Assembly: GCA_019115985.1 (NCBI GenBank)
Contig: DXCN01000005.1
Coordinates: 1-40,035 of the forward strand
Length of the DNA: 40,035 bases
Direction: 5' to 3'
DNA from: Candidatus Rothia avicola
GTDB lineage: Bacteria; Actinomycetota; Actinomycetes; Actinomycetales; Micrococcaceae
In this document: one piece after another, positions 8,827 through 16,192 of the stretch
Numbering within the stretch: the first letter of the stretch is position 1
How the letters are laid out: every line of letters begins with the position of its first letter
Position numbers and translations under genes: made by a program
Notes under the pieces: generated by a model
The model's database searches: none
What the model was told of the DNA's origin: nothing
Seen by the model: the letters and a program-made list of their open reading frames with translations, nothing else

Positions 8827-9258
8827 CTCCACATCCAGGCCGCGGCGCCCACCCGACACCAAAATCGTGTCAAAAAGCTGGGCAGTTTCGTCCACCAGGG
8901 TAGGGTGAGCCGTCTTCTGCCCCAGGGGAGAAATACCGCCCACCACATACCCGGTGCGCTTCTCCGCCACATCGGGGGCAGCCATCTTCGCAGACTTCCA
9001 GCCCAGCGCAGCCGCAGCAGCCTTCACGTTCAGCTTGCCACCCACCGGCACCACACAGACCGCAAAATCCTTCTCGTGGGTAATCATCAGAGTCTTAAAA
9101 ACCTGCTCGGGGGAGCGGCCCAGCTTTTCGGCAGCCTCCAGACCAAAGTTGGTTTCACCGTTCACATGCTCATACTCGCGCACCTCAAAGGCGGTGCCGG
9201 TCTGCTGCAACAGAGCCAGAGCAGCCGTAGCCGCCCCCTTCTTCTTCGCTTTCGCCAC
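8764..9258 (-). CDS. ybaK: Cys-tRNA(Pro) deacylase, YbaK/EbsC family
   Basis: A trans-editing enzyme that hydrolyses Cys mischarged on tRNA-Pro. The sequence has the family core: the N-terminal REYEH strand, FKTLMI with the catalytic Lys, CVVPVGGKLNVKAAAAALG, GYVVGGISPLGQK, and a C-terminal VSGGRRGLDVELAADDL. GTG 9258 (VAKAKKKGAAT) with AAAGGGATAGAG upstream gives 164 residues and a typical N-terminus; GTG 9282 would add eight residues. The final 21 codons overlap the convergent hydrolase gene, tail to tail. Confidence 0.93.
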   Translation of the reverse strand: MAKAKKKGAATAALALLQQTGTAFEVREYEHVNGETNFGLEAAEKLGRSPEQVFKTLMITHEKDFAVCVVPVGGKLNVKAAAAALGWKSAKMAAPDVAEKRTGYVVGGISPLGQKTAHPTLVDETAQLFDTILVSGGRRGLDVELAADDLVALTQGAYADIAAA

Positions 9259-9411
9259 CGTTTCTCTATCCCTTTCATTCACGTCACTAGGTATGCACCT
9301 ACCAGCCTAAAACGAGAAGCCGCCCACCGGCGTCCGCCCAGCGCCTGACCAGCAAATCTGTGAATAAGCCAACCGGCTTAGAGTCAGCCCCGCACTAACC
9401 CCACCGCAACA

Positions 9412-9441
9412 TTGGGCAACCTGCCCACCAGCTACTAGACT
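9412..9441 (+). promoter_or_regulatory. Candidate promoter of zapE
   Basis: TTGGGC (9412-9417), 18-base spacer, TAGACT (9436-9441), which fits the actinobacterial TANNNT -10. It lies 51 bases before the preferred GTG start. The rest of 9259-9492 shows no gene. Confidence 0.45.
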
Positions 9442-9492
9442 GTGGGTGTACGAATCACCAGCGCACCGTCGCGCCCAAGGGAAAGACCACAC

Positions 9493-10554
9493 GTGGCAAC
9501 CTACACCCACCTGACCGACCGCACCCCCCACGTCTCAGCCGACGAACTCCTCTCAGGGTTCAGGCCCTCAGAACGCTTCGGTGAAGTGTCTTTCAATACC
9601 TACCGCCCCGACCCTGCCCAGCCTTCCCAGCAGGCAGCAGTCGACGCCCTGCGCGCCTTCGGCGAAACCATCAACCGCGGCGGATCAACCAGCGGGGGCA
9701 GCTTCTTCGGCAAACTCTTCGGCGGCGGCAAAAAGAAGGACGAGACCAAGGCCGGCCTCTACCTCGACGGCGGTTTCGGCGTGGGTAAAACTCACCTGCT
9801 CGCCTCCCTCTGGCACACGGTCGAAGGCCCCAAAGCCTTCGGTACCTTCGTCGAATACACCAACCTGGTCGGCGCCCTGACCTTCCGCAAAACCGTCGAA
9901 GCGCTCTCACACTACAAGCTGGTCTGCATCGACGAGTTCGAACTCGACGACCCCGGCGACACCGTGCTCATGTCCCGCCTCATGCGCGAACTCGCCGAAG
10001 CAGGCGTCAAACTCGTCGCCACCTCCAACACCCTGCCCGGAGCCCTCGGCGAAGGCCGCTTTGCCGCAGCCGACTTCAAACGCGAAATCCAGGTACTCGC
10101 CGACCAGTTCGACGTGCTGCGCGTCGACGGCGAAGACTTCCGCCATCGCGGCCTACCTGCCGCCCCCGCACCCGTCGCAGACACCGACTTCGACGCTCTT
10201 GTCGCCACCCGCTTCGGTGATCTCGAAACCGTCGCCATCGACGACTTCGAAACCCTCATCGACCACCTCTCCCGCGTGCACCCCTCCCGCTACCGCCAAT
10301 TCATCGACGGCCTCGACGCCATCGCCTGGCGCGGCGTCACCACCATCACCCAACAAGCCGTCGCCCTGCGCTTCGTCGTCCTCGCCGACCGCCTCTACGA
10401 CAAAGACCTCCCCATCATCGCCTCCGGTGTGCCCTTCGACCGGGTCTTCACCGAAGAAATGATGACCGGCGGGTACCAGAAAAAGTACTTCCGTGCGGTT
10501 TCACGCCTCACCGCTCTAGCGCGTGAAGGTATGTTGGACGATAAGACGGCGTGA
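9493..10554 (+). CDS. zapE: Cell-division ATPase ZapE (AFG1/LACE1-like P-loop ATPase)
   Basis: A 353-residue AFG1-family AAA ATPase. Walker A is GGFGVGKTH near residue 92, Walker B is VCIDEFEL near 141, followed by the sensor region LVATSNTLP and the FKREIQ and PIIASGVPF blocks of the family. In Escherichia coli ZapE acts at the constricting Z-ring; the actinobacterial role is less defined. GTG 9493 (VATYTHLTDR) has AAGGGAAAG upstream and is preferred over an upstream GTG at 9442. The 3' end is unusual: its last 14 codons (RLTALAREGMLDDK) are repeated 105 bp downstream, outside the gene (see the repeat at 10504). Confidence 0.93.
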   Translation: MATYTHLTDRTPHVSADELLSGFRPSERFGEVSFNTYRPDPAQPSQQAAVDALRAFGETINRGGSTSGGSFFGKLFGGGKKKDETKAGLYLDGGFGVGKTHLLASLWHTVEGPKAFGTFVEYTNLVGALTFRKTVEALSHYKLVCIDEFELDDPGDTVLMSRLMRELAEAGVKLVATSNTLPGALGEGRFAAADFKREIQVLADQFDVLRVDGEDFRHRGLPAAPAPVADTDFDALVATRFGDLETVAIDDFETLIDHLSRVHPSRYRQFIDGLDAIAWRGVTTITQQAVALRFVVLADRLYDKDLPIIASGVPFDRVFTEEMMTGGYQKKYFRAVSRLTALAREGMLDDKTA

Positions 10555-10650
10555 AACCACTCCGTTCGCTCTTGTGTGCTCGCGCGCTCGCACCCGCTCA
10601 CTCCGTCTCGCCTCACCGCTCTAGCGCGTGAAGGTATGTTGGACGATAAG
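10504..10650 (+). repeat. 42-bp direct duplication of the zapE 3' tail around a 63-bp insert
   Basis: Bases 10504-10545 and 10609-10650 are identical (42 of 42). The first copy ends zapE (RLTALAREGMLDDK then TA, stop). The second copy encodes the same residues then Ala and TAG (10654-10656), overlapping the stop of the convergent acetyltransferase gene. The 63 bases between them are GC-rich (TCG/CTCGC words) and contain GGCGTGAAACC (10548-10558), the inverse of GGTTTCACGCC inside zapE (10497-10507). The downstream copy probably marks the ancestral gene end. Confidence 0.9.
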
Positions 10651-10652
10651 GC

Positions 10653-11222
10653 TTAGCCGGGGAAGCCCATCTCAGCCCAGCGGTCGCGCGTCAGCTCAGC
10701 TGCGCGCATATCAAGCAGGGGAGCGGAACCGTCCTCAAGCGGGCGGCCCGGCTCGCTTTTCACCAAAGTACGGAAATCGGTAAACCCAACCCTGCGAGCC
10801 ACCCGCTCGGACGCCTCGTTATCAGAAAGCGCCTTCCAACTCAGCCGATCGAGACCCAGCCCCTGAGGGTCCAGGGCAAAGCCCACCACCATACCCAGGG
10901 CCTCGGTCAGAAACCCCTGACCGCGACTACCCGGCGCCAACCAGTAGCCGACCTCAGCCGAAGAATCAGTGACGTTAAACAGGCTCACTACACCGGCAAA
11001 AACCCCGCTCGCGTCAATACCCCATACCAGCTCATGCCCGCTCTCACTGGCTCGATGGGTGTAGGCAACGAAATCACGAGCAGTCTCTTCCGTATAGTTC
11101 AGGGGTACGGATAGACAAAAACGAATAATGTCCGGGTCCTGGCAGGCATGAGCCATCGCTGCTGCATCGGTCTCGCGCAAGGGGCGCAGGGTAAAACGTT
11201 CGGTGAGAAGCTGGGGGTGCAT
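10653..11222 (-). CDS. GNAT-family N-acetyltransferase, RimJ/RimL type
   Basis: A 189-residue acetyltransferase that would transfer acetyl from acetyl-CoA to an amine. It shows the RimJ/RimL pattern: LLTERFTLRPLRETDAAAMA at the N-terminus, AEVGYWLAPGSRGQGFLTEAL (the acetyl-CoA pyrophosphate loop, R/Q-x-x-G) near residues 100-120, and the SDNEASERVARRVGF helix. ATG 11222 has GGAG five bases upstream; the open frame continues further up but without support. The acceptor (ribosomal protein, small molecule) cannot be told. The stop overlaps the duplicated zapE tail. Confidence 0.9.
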   Translation of the reverse strand: MHPQLLTERFTLRPLRETDAAAMAHACQDPDIIRFCLSVPLNYTEETARDFVAYTHRASESGHELVWGIDASGVFAGVVSLFNVTDSSAEVGYWLAPGSRGQGFLTEALGMVVGFALDPQGLGLDRLSWKALSDNEASERVARRVGFTDFRTLVKSEPGRPLEDGSAPLLDMRAAELTRDRWAEMGFPG

Positions 11223-11379
11223 GAAAACTCCACGATGAATAGAAATGTTTTCTACAGTGTACGTGCCCAAAGATGTGGTGCAGGGCATAGAAGAAAAATT
11301 TTGAGCCGGGTGGGGCTGTGGCAGCAAAAACCGCGAAAACACGCGGTAAAAAAGGGTTTACGTGAAGGTGTGTGTCGAT

Positions 11380-11408
11380 TTGGCAGGAGCTAGAAAAGAG
11401 TGTAAAGT
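11380..11408 (+). promoter_or_regulatory. Promoter of the first tRNA-Gly
   Basis: TTGGCA (11380-11385), a 17-base spacer and TAAAGT (11403-11408) place transcription start near 11415, about 37 bases before the tRNA. The remaining upstream stretch (11223-11379) shows no gene. Confidence 0.65.
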
Positions 11409-11451
11409 ATTTACTCGTTGGTTTGGTTCCCTCGGGGGACTGAAACGCAAT

Positions 11452-11527
<76 letters not shown>

Positions 11528-11530
11528 CGT

Positions 11531-11561
11531 AAGCCCCGGCTCAATGAGCCGGGGCTTTTTT
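11531..11561 (+). terminator. Terminator of tRNA-Gly copy 1
   Basis: AAGCCCCGGCTCA pairs with TGAGCCGGGGCTT around a minimal loop, followed by a T-run to 11561. The T-run runs into the -35 of the next promoter. Confidence 0.93.
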
Positions 11562-11588
11562 GCATCGCTATCCACCACTTGATAGAGT
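11560..11588 (+). promoter_or_regulatory. Candidate promoter of the ABC-F leader
   Basis: TTGCAT (11560-11565), exactly 17 bases, TAGAGT (11583-11588). The expected start point (about seven bases after the -10) falls at 11595-11596, the A of the leader ATG, so the leader would be translated from a leaderless mRNA. A T-tract lies directly upstream of the -35. Confidence 0.5.
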
Positions 11589-11595
11589 GTTCACT

Positions 11596-11640
11596 ATGTA
11601 TTTCGCAGCAGCTATCGCTAAGCCCTGGACCCGCCGCTAA
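11596..11640 (+). CDS. Leader peptide MYFAAAIAKPWTRR upstream of the ABC-F gene
   Basis: A 14-codon reading frame (MYFAAAIAKPWTRR, stop TAA) sits 98 bases before the ABC-F start. Its last codons and stop lie inside the first of several alternative hairpins, the classical layout of a drug-sensing leader peptide in front of erm, msr and other ABC-F genes. It has no clear ribosome-binding site, in keeping with a leaderless start. Function is inferred from layout. Confidence 0.6.
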   Translation: MYFAAAIAKPWTRR

Positions 11641-11717
11641 AGGCGGCTTACACCTAGGGTTCAATCTCTTCAGCCGCCGTTCCATCACCCCAGATGAACG
11701 GGTACATAGTCGTACCC
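11631..11717 (+). promoter_or_regulatory. Attenuator: mutually exclusive hairpins before the ABC-F gene
   Basis: CCGCC (11631-11635) can pair with GGCGG (11642-11646), closing over the leader stop codon. The same bases GGCGGCT (11642-11648) can instead pair with AGCCGCC (11672-11678). Downstream, CCGTTC (11677-11682) can pair with GAACGG (11696-11701), competing with GGGTAC (11700-11705)/GTACCC (11712-11717). A ribosome stalled at the end of the leader would block the first helix and shift the balance. No T-run terminator is seen, so control of translation or Rho access is possible. Confidence 0.55.
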
Positions 11718-11737
11718 TCAACGGACTAGTAGAGAAT

Positions 11738-13402
11738 ATGCGAAATAACAAACATTACCCCGAAGAACCTCAAACATTAGGCTTCGTTACTCACCAGAGC
11801 GGAACATCCACCACCGCACACATCAAAGCAGAAAACATCTCCGCCACTAGAGGCGGAAAAATACTGTTCTCAGATTTAAACCTGACAATATCGGCAAATA
11901 CCAAGATGGCCGTCGTTGGAGAGAACGGTGCAGGGAAAAGCACCCTACTCAAAATACTGTCAGGCCTAGAAAACCCTGACCTGGGTGAAGTGGCATCTCA
12001 GGGGACAATCGCTTTTGTTGGGCAGGATATGCCATTGGTCGACCATCAAACTGTAGGCGACCTTATCAAACTATCCACTCAACATGCACATACAGCACTT
12101 GCAGACCTCGACAGAGCGTCAGAATTACTCGCGCTTGGTCAGGAAGGCGCAGAAGCTGCCTACGCTCAAGCGCTAGAAAAAGCCAGTGCACTGGAAGCGT
12201 GGGATATTGACAGAAAAATCGACCAAGCGCTCCATGGACTAAAAGCGTGTACAGACCGATCCCGAAACCTTAGCACCCTATCGGTAGGTCAAAGGCACAG
12301 AGTAAGGCTTGCTGTGCTTCTTGGCGCCGGGGCAGATGTTCTTCTGCTTGATGAGCCGACTAATCATCTAGACAGAGAATCAATTGAATTCCTGACTCAG
12401 TCTTTGCAGGAGCTAAAGAACGGATTTGCGGTAGTTAGCCATGACCGGCAACTCCTTGTTGACGTTGCGCAGACTTTCTGTGATCTTGACCCGTCACTAC
12501 ACGGGGTGCCCCAGGTCTACTCTGGTGGTTACAAAGGGTGGCAGAAGGGAAAACGAAAAGATCGTATTGCGTGGGAGAAAGCCTATCAAGACCACATCAA
12601 CCGCAAAGAAGAACTGAAACAGGCGGTGGAAGAAGCAGGAGCTAGGTTACAGACAGGGTGGCGGCCGCCCAAGGGGACAGGTAAACATCAGCGGGCAACA
12701 CGAGCTGCTCATCATGTCAAAGCCTTTAAGCAACGTCTCAACGAGCTGGAAAGCTATCACATTGAAGTCCCTGAGCCTCCGAGTATTCTGCAGTACCCAG
12801 AGGTACGGATCCAGAAAGATAAGCTAGTGCTTGAAGCTAGCGATATCGCATATCTGGGGCGCAGCGCTCAGGGCGTTAGCTTATCGCTAAGGACCGGGCA
12901 AAAGATTGTGGTGACAGGTGGAAACGGGACCGGTAAATCAACCTTGATTTCTATGCTGGCAGGGGAGCTTGCCCCCACAAATGGCAAATTGGCCGTAGCG
13001 CCCGATGTGAAGATGGCCCTGTTGTCGCAAGAGGTGCCCCAATGGAACCCGGCGCTAACTCCAGAAGATGTGTATCGGCAAAGCCTCATTCAAGCAGGTA
13101 CCTACGCGGAGTATTCGGACACCCCGACTCTAGAAAGCCTGGGGTTACTGACCAGCGAAGCGCGTACCACCCATGTTGAGCAGCTTTCCGCTGGCCAGCA
13201 AAGGAGACTCCACTTGGCAGTCACAATAGCCCAACGTCCTCATGCCCTGCTGCTCGATGAGCCAACCAACCACCTATCAATGACCCTGCTCGACCAACTT
13301 ATACCCCATCTCAGGGGGACCCAGTCGAGTGTCGTTGTCGCAACTCATGACCGGTACCTTCTTTCCAAGATAAGTGACTGGCAAGAAGTGCGCCTGCAAT
13401 AG
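11738..13402 (+). CDS. ABC-F ribosomal-protection ATPase (antibiotic resistance type)
   Basis: A 554-residue protein with two ABC ATPase domains and no membrane segment, the hallmark of ABC-F proteins, which bind the ribosomal E site and displace antibiotics or rescue stalled ribosomes. Domain 1: Walker A GENGAGKST, signature LSVGQRHRVRLA, Walker B VLLLDEPTNHLD. Domain 2: GGNGTGKST, LSAGQQRRLHLA, ALLLDEPTNHLS. A charged linker joins them and there is little C-terminal extension. ATG 11738 is preferred; the frame continues upstream through the tRNA, which is not coding. Codon use is clearly more AT-rich than in neighbours. It lies between two identical tRNA-Gly genes and has its own promoter and leader, so recent acquisition is likely. 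The drug class (macrolide, lincosamide, streptogramin or pleuromutilin) cannot be read from sequence. Confidence 0.92.
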   Translation: MRNNKHYPEEPQTLGFVTHQSGTSTTAHIKAENISATRGGKILFSDLNLTISANTKMAVVGENGAGKSTLLKILSGLENPDLGEVASQGTIAFVGQDMPLVDHQTVGDLIKLSTQHAHTALADLDRASELLALGQEGAEAAYAQALEKASALEAWDIDRKIDQALHGLKACTDRSRNLSTLSVGQRHRVRLAVLLGAGADVLLLDEPTNHLDRESIEFLTQSLQELKNGFAVVSHDRQLLVDVAQTFCDLDPSLHGVPQVYSGGYKGWQKGKRKDRIAWEKAYQDHINRKEELKQAVEEAGARLQTGWRPPKGTGKHQRATRAAHHVKAFKQRLNELESYHIEVPEPPSILQYPEVRIQKDKLVLEASDIAYLGRSAQGVSLSLRTGQKIVVTGGNGTGKSTLISMLAGELAPTNGKLAVAPDVKMALLSQEVPQWNPALTPEDVYRQSLIQAGTYAEYSDTPTLESLGLLTSEARTTHVEQLSAGQQRRLHLAVTIAQRPHALLLDEPTNHLSMTLLDQLIPHLRGTQSSVVVATHDRYLLSKISDWQEVRLQ

Positions 13403-13412
13403 TCTCGCCAGG

Positions 13413-13441
13413 TTGAAAGACCACCTACCCTTGTGTATAGT
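13413..13441 (+). promoter_or_regulatory. Strong promoter of the tRNA Gly-Cys-Val cluster
   Basis: TTGAAA (13413-13418), 17 bases, TATAGT (13436-13441): each box is one mismatch from consensus. Start point near 13448, a few bases before the tRNA. Confidence 0.8.
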
Positions 13442-13451
13442 TATTCGAGTT

Positions 13452-13524
<73 letters not shown>

Positions 13525-13573
13525 CTCTCGAAAACAACTCGTTTTCGCAACTCAGACCACGGTCTGGGCGTGT

Positions 13574-13647
13574 GGTGGGGTGGTCGAGTGGTTAGGCAAC
13601 GGTCTGCAAAACCGTGTACGCGGGTTCGAATCCCGTCCTCACCTCCA
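13574..13647 (+). tRNA. tRNA-Cys (GCA), CCA encoded
   Basis: Acceptor GGTGGGG pairs with CCTCACC (one G-T pair); the anticodon loop TCTGCAAAA gives GCA; T-arm CGGGTTCGAATCCCG; discriminator T, then encoded CCA at 13645-13647. Confidence 0.96.
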
Positions 13648-13648
13648 C

Positions 13649-13720
13649 GCGCGATTGGCGCAGCGGTAGCGCACTTCCTTGACATGGAAGGGGTCACTGG
13701 TTCGATCCCAGTATCGCGCA
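13649..13720 (+). tRNA. tRNA-Val (GAC)
   Basis: Acceptor GCGCGAT pairs with ATCGCGC; the anticodon loop CTTGACATG gives GAC; T-arm CTGGTTCGATCCCAG; discriminator A; CCA not encoded. It starts two bases after the encoded CCA of tRNA-Cys, so the transcripts are processed from one precursor. Confidence 0.96.
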
Positions 13721-13725
13721 CAAAG

Positions 13726-13758
13726 AAAGGCTCCCTAGCTTTAGCTAGGGAGCCTTTT
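13726..13758 (+). terminator. Terminator of the tRNA cluster
   Basis: AAAGGCTCCCTAGCT (13726-13740) pairs with AGCTAGGGAGCCTTT around a two-base loop, followed by a T-run. Confidence 0.94.
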
Positions 13759-13801
13759 GCTTGCCCCGCATCATCAGACCGCACTGTGCAAGACTAGAAC
13801 C

Positions 13802-14713
13802 ATGCACCTCACCGTCACGCACTTCGGTTATAGCCCCCTCAAAGGCGCCCGCCATCAAGCGCGCACCACAGCCGAGATCACCGCGTCCGGCCCCCTCTAC
13901 AACCGCCGCTGGGCCCTCGTCTCACCCACCGACCGCACCGTACTGCGCACCGTCGCCCACCCGACCCTGATGGGTATCACCACCGACCTGATCGCCCGCG
14001 ACGGAAAGGCAGAGCTCACCCTGCACATACCCGGGGCAGGTAGCTACACCGTCCCTGCCCTCACCAACTCTGCCACCAGCACCTTCACCTCCTGGGGCGC
14101 TGAGAAACAGCTTGCGGTCTACGACCACCCGGTCAACGAAGCCCTCAGTGCCTACCTAGGAAAGCTTGTGGCCCTCGCCTTCGCACCCCGGCAGAACCTG
14201 GTATACGCTGGGGCCTTCTCTCTGATCGGCACCGCCACCCTGGTCGAGATTGCCCGGCAGCTTACCCCCGAACAGCCGCCGAACCCTGATGAAATAGCGG
14301 TCAGGCTACGCTGCAACCTGGTGGTAGAAACCTCAACGCCCTACATTGAAGATAGATGGCAGGGGAAAACGCTTACCCTCCAGGCAGGACGCGGCGTGCC
14401 GGCTGAGCTGCACGGCCTGCAGCTGGTTGCTGGCGAAGGTATCGGCAGGTGCGCCGTCATCGACGTCCAGCCAGACACCGGCCAGCGTACAGCCCGGCTG
14501 CTCAAACTTCTGGCCTGCTACCGGCCCCGCAACCTGCGCGGTGAGCCAACGGCGGGTATATACGCGAGCCTCGCAGCCGCCGCGCCGGCTCTGCCCGATG
14601 CGCCCTACCTGTCGCTGACAGGGGAGCTTGGCCAGGATGTCAAAACCGTTGGTAACCGCCTGCTCACCCGCTACCTGGCTACCCCGCGCACCGCCCTGAG
14701 GCAACCAGGCTAA
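13802..14713 (+). CDS. MOSC-domain protein with N-terminal beta-barrel
   Basis: A 303-residue protein. The N-terminal ~100 residues match the MOSC N-terminal beta-barrel domain (SPLKGARHQ..., NRRWALVSPTDRTVLR). The MOSC domain follows with the family pattern RLRCNLVVE, EDRWQGKTLTL, and GRCAVIDVQPDTGQR, where the Arg-Cys pair is the place of the sulfur/molybdopterin ligand. The family (YcbX, mARC) reduces N-hydroxylated compounds using a molybdenum cofactor. The preferred start is ATG 13802; the frame is open further upstream, across the tRNA terminator, without support. Two small hairpins follow the stop. Confidence 0.88.
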   Translation: MHLTVTHFGYSPLKGARHQARTTAEITASGPLYNRRWALVSPTDRTVLRTVAHPTLMGITTDLIARDGKAELTLHIPGAGSYTVPALTNSATSTFTSWGAEKQLAVYDHPVNEALSAYLGKLVALAFAPRQNLVYAGAFSLIGTATLVEIARQLTPEQPPNPDEIAVRLRCNLVVETSTPYIEDRWQGKTLTLQAGRGVPAELHGLQLVAGEGIGRCAVIDVQPDTGQRTARLLKLLACYRPRNLRGEPTAGIYASLAAAAPALPDAPYLSLTGELGQDVKTVGNRLLTRYLATPRTALRQPG

Positions 14714-14746
14714 CGGCTCTTGACCTTACCGACAGCGGGGCTTCAC

Positions 14747-14801
14747 CTACGCCCTGGCAGGCGTAGACATCTAGTAACAATATGTGCCCTGCGGCACTTT
14801 T
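14747..14801 (+). terminator. Two hairpins after the MOSC gene
   Basis: CTACGCC (14747-14753) pairs with GGCGTAG (14760-14766). GTGCC (14784-14788) pairs with GGCAC (14793-14797), followed by TTTT. The second is a short intrinsic terminator candidate upstream of capA. Confidence 0.5.
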
Positions 14802-14845
14802 AGGTAGGGTGGTGCTGGTAACACCCCTGCTGAAAGGACCCCACC

Positions 14846-16066
14846 GTGCACCGTCGCCTCTTCGTCTTCCTCTGCCTGAGCGCCCTGGCCCTGGCAGGCT
14901 GTAGCTTGCAGACTACGGAAAGTGGCGGGGCGGACGCCGCCGTCCAGCAGGACGGGCAGGGGCAGGTGGCACGCGCAGAGGCAGGGCAGGCCAGCGAATC
15001 GGGTACCCTGACCGCTTCAGCCGCCGGCGGGGCCTGCGGCGAGGCGGATTGCGTCTCCCTGCTCTTTACCGGCGATTTTCTGATGCACAATATGCTCTGG
15101 GACCAGGCAGAGGCTGACGCGGCGGCAGCTGGGAACACAGGCCTGGACTTCACACCCCTGATCAGCGAACAGCGCCCCTACCTAGACCGGGCCGACCTGG
15201 CGGTCTGCCAGATGGAAACAGTGGTCGCTGATGCGTCCGGCCCCTTCTCTGGCTACCCCAACTTCAACGTGCCGCCCCAGATTCTGACGGCGGCCGCTGA
15301 AACCGGGTGGGATGTCTGTATGACGGCATCTAACCACTCCTACGACCAGGGCACCGAGGGCCTGGAGCGCACCTACCGCGCGGTTGAAGCCTCGGGAATG
15401 GGCGTTACCGGCACTTCTCTCACCGAAGAAGAGGCAGCCCAGCCCGATATTTTCACCACCGCAAACGGGGCTCGGGTAGCGGTTATCACCGGAACCTACG
15501 GTCTTAACGGCTACGTTCCTGAACACCCCTGGCAGGTCGATATGCTCGACTCAGAAGCCATGATTGCCAAGGCTGCCCGTGCCCGCGAAGCGGGCGCTGA
15601 CCTAGTTATTGCCAACATGCACGCTGGCGATGAGTATGTGCATAAGCCCTCTGCCCAGCAGGTTGAGGTGGCGCATGCACTCGTTGATTCGGGGGAGTTC
15701 GACATGATCGTGGGCCAGCACGCCCACGCCGTACAGCCCATCGAACACTACAAGGGAACCTGGATTGTCTACGGCATGGGGAACAACCTCACCGAGCTCT
15801 CGCCCTCCTACGTTGCCAACAACGAGGGAATTATGGTTAACCCTATTTTTGAGCGAGGGGAGGACGGCACATGGCAGGTGAGCGATTTCCGCTGGGTTTC
15901 TAGCACCATGGTCGATAACCCTGCCTACCGTTACTGCATTACTTCGCCCAGCCGTCCTGCCTCCGACTGTGTGGATGAAGACTACGCCCAGCAGTCCAAT
16001 GCCCGCGTCCAGCAGATTGTTGAGTCTATGGGGGCGGCTGAGGCCGGTGCCCGCCAGTGGAGTTAG
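14846..16066 (+). CDS. CapA-family lipoprotein (metallophosphatase-like)
   Basis: A 406-residue protein with a lipoprotein signal (MHRRLFVFLCLSALALAGC, lipobox LAGC, Cys19) and an Ala/Gly/Gln-rich linker to about residue 65. The rest is a CapA/PgsA fold related to calcineurin-type phosphatases: LLFTGDFLMHN (first metal Asp), CQMETVV, MTASNHSYDQG (the N-H pair), VIANMHAGDEY and VGQHAHAVQP. In Bacillus, CapA/PgsA anchors poly-gamma-glutamate synthesis, but most stand-alone actinobacterial members have no proven role, and no capB/capC lies nearby. GTG 14846 has GAAAGGACC upstream. It is predicted to be on the outer face of the membrane. Confidence 0.9.
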   Translation: MHRRLFVFLCLSALALAGCSLQTTESGGADAAVQQDGQGQVARAEAGQASESGTLTASAAGGACGEADCVSLLFTGDFLMHNMLWDQAEADAAAAGNTGLDFTPLISEQRPYLDRADLAVCQMETVVADASGPFSGYPNFNVPPQILTAAAETGWDVCMTASNHSYDQGTEGLERTYRAVEASGMGVTGTSLTEEEAAQPDIFTTANGARVAVITGTYGLNGYVPEHPWQVDMLDSEAMIAKAARAREAGADLVIANMHAGDEYVHKPSAQQVEVAHALVDSGEFDMIVGQHAHAVQPIEHYKGTWIVYGMGNNLTELSPSYVANNEGIMVNPIFERGEDGTWQVSDFRWVSSTMVDNPAYRYCITSPSRPASDCVDEDYAQQSNARVQQIVESMGAAEAGARQWS

Positions 16067-16119
16067 GGTAAGCGGTCTAACCCGCTCGCCCTCTCGTGCC
16101 CGGGAAGAGAGGTGCGTAT

Positions 16120-16170
16120 AATCGATAGAGCGCCAGATACGCTGTGAAGGCTGGGCGCTTTTCGATTTTT
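16120..16170 (+). terminator. Terminator after the CapA gene
   Basis: Two stacked helices: AATCGA (16120-16125) with TCGATT (16162-16167) and AGCGCC (16129-16134) with GGCGCT (16154-16159), ending in a T-rich stretch. Confidence 0.55.
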
Positions 16171-16192
16171 CTCCCGACGTCAGGACGGCCGC

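Noticed and set aside
14846-16066. CapA-like protein as part of a poly-gamma-glutamate capsule locus
   Set aside because: No capB, capC or capE homologue lies nearby; the neighbours are a MOSC protein and the def operon.
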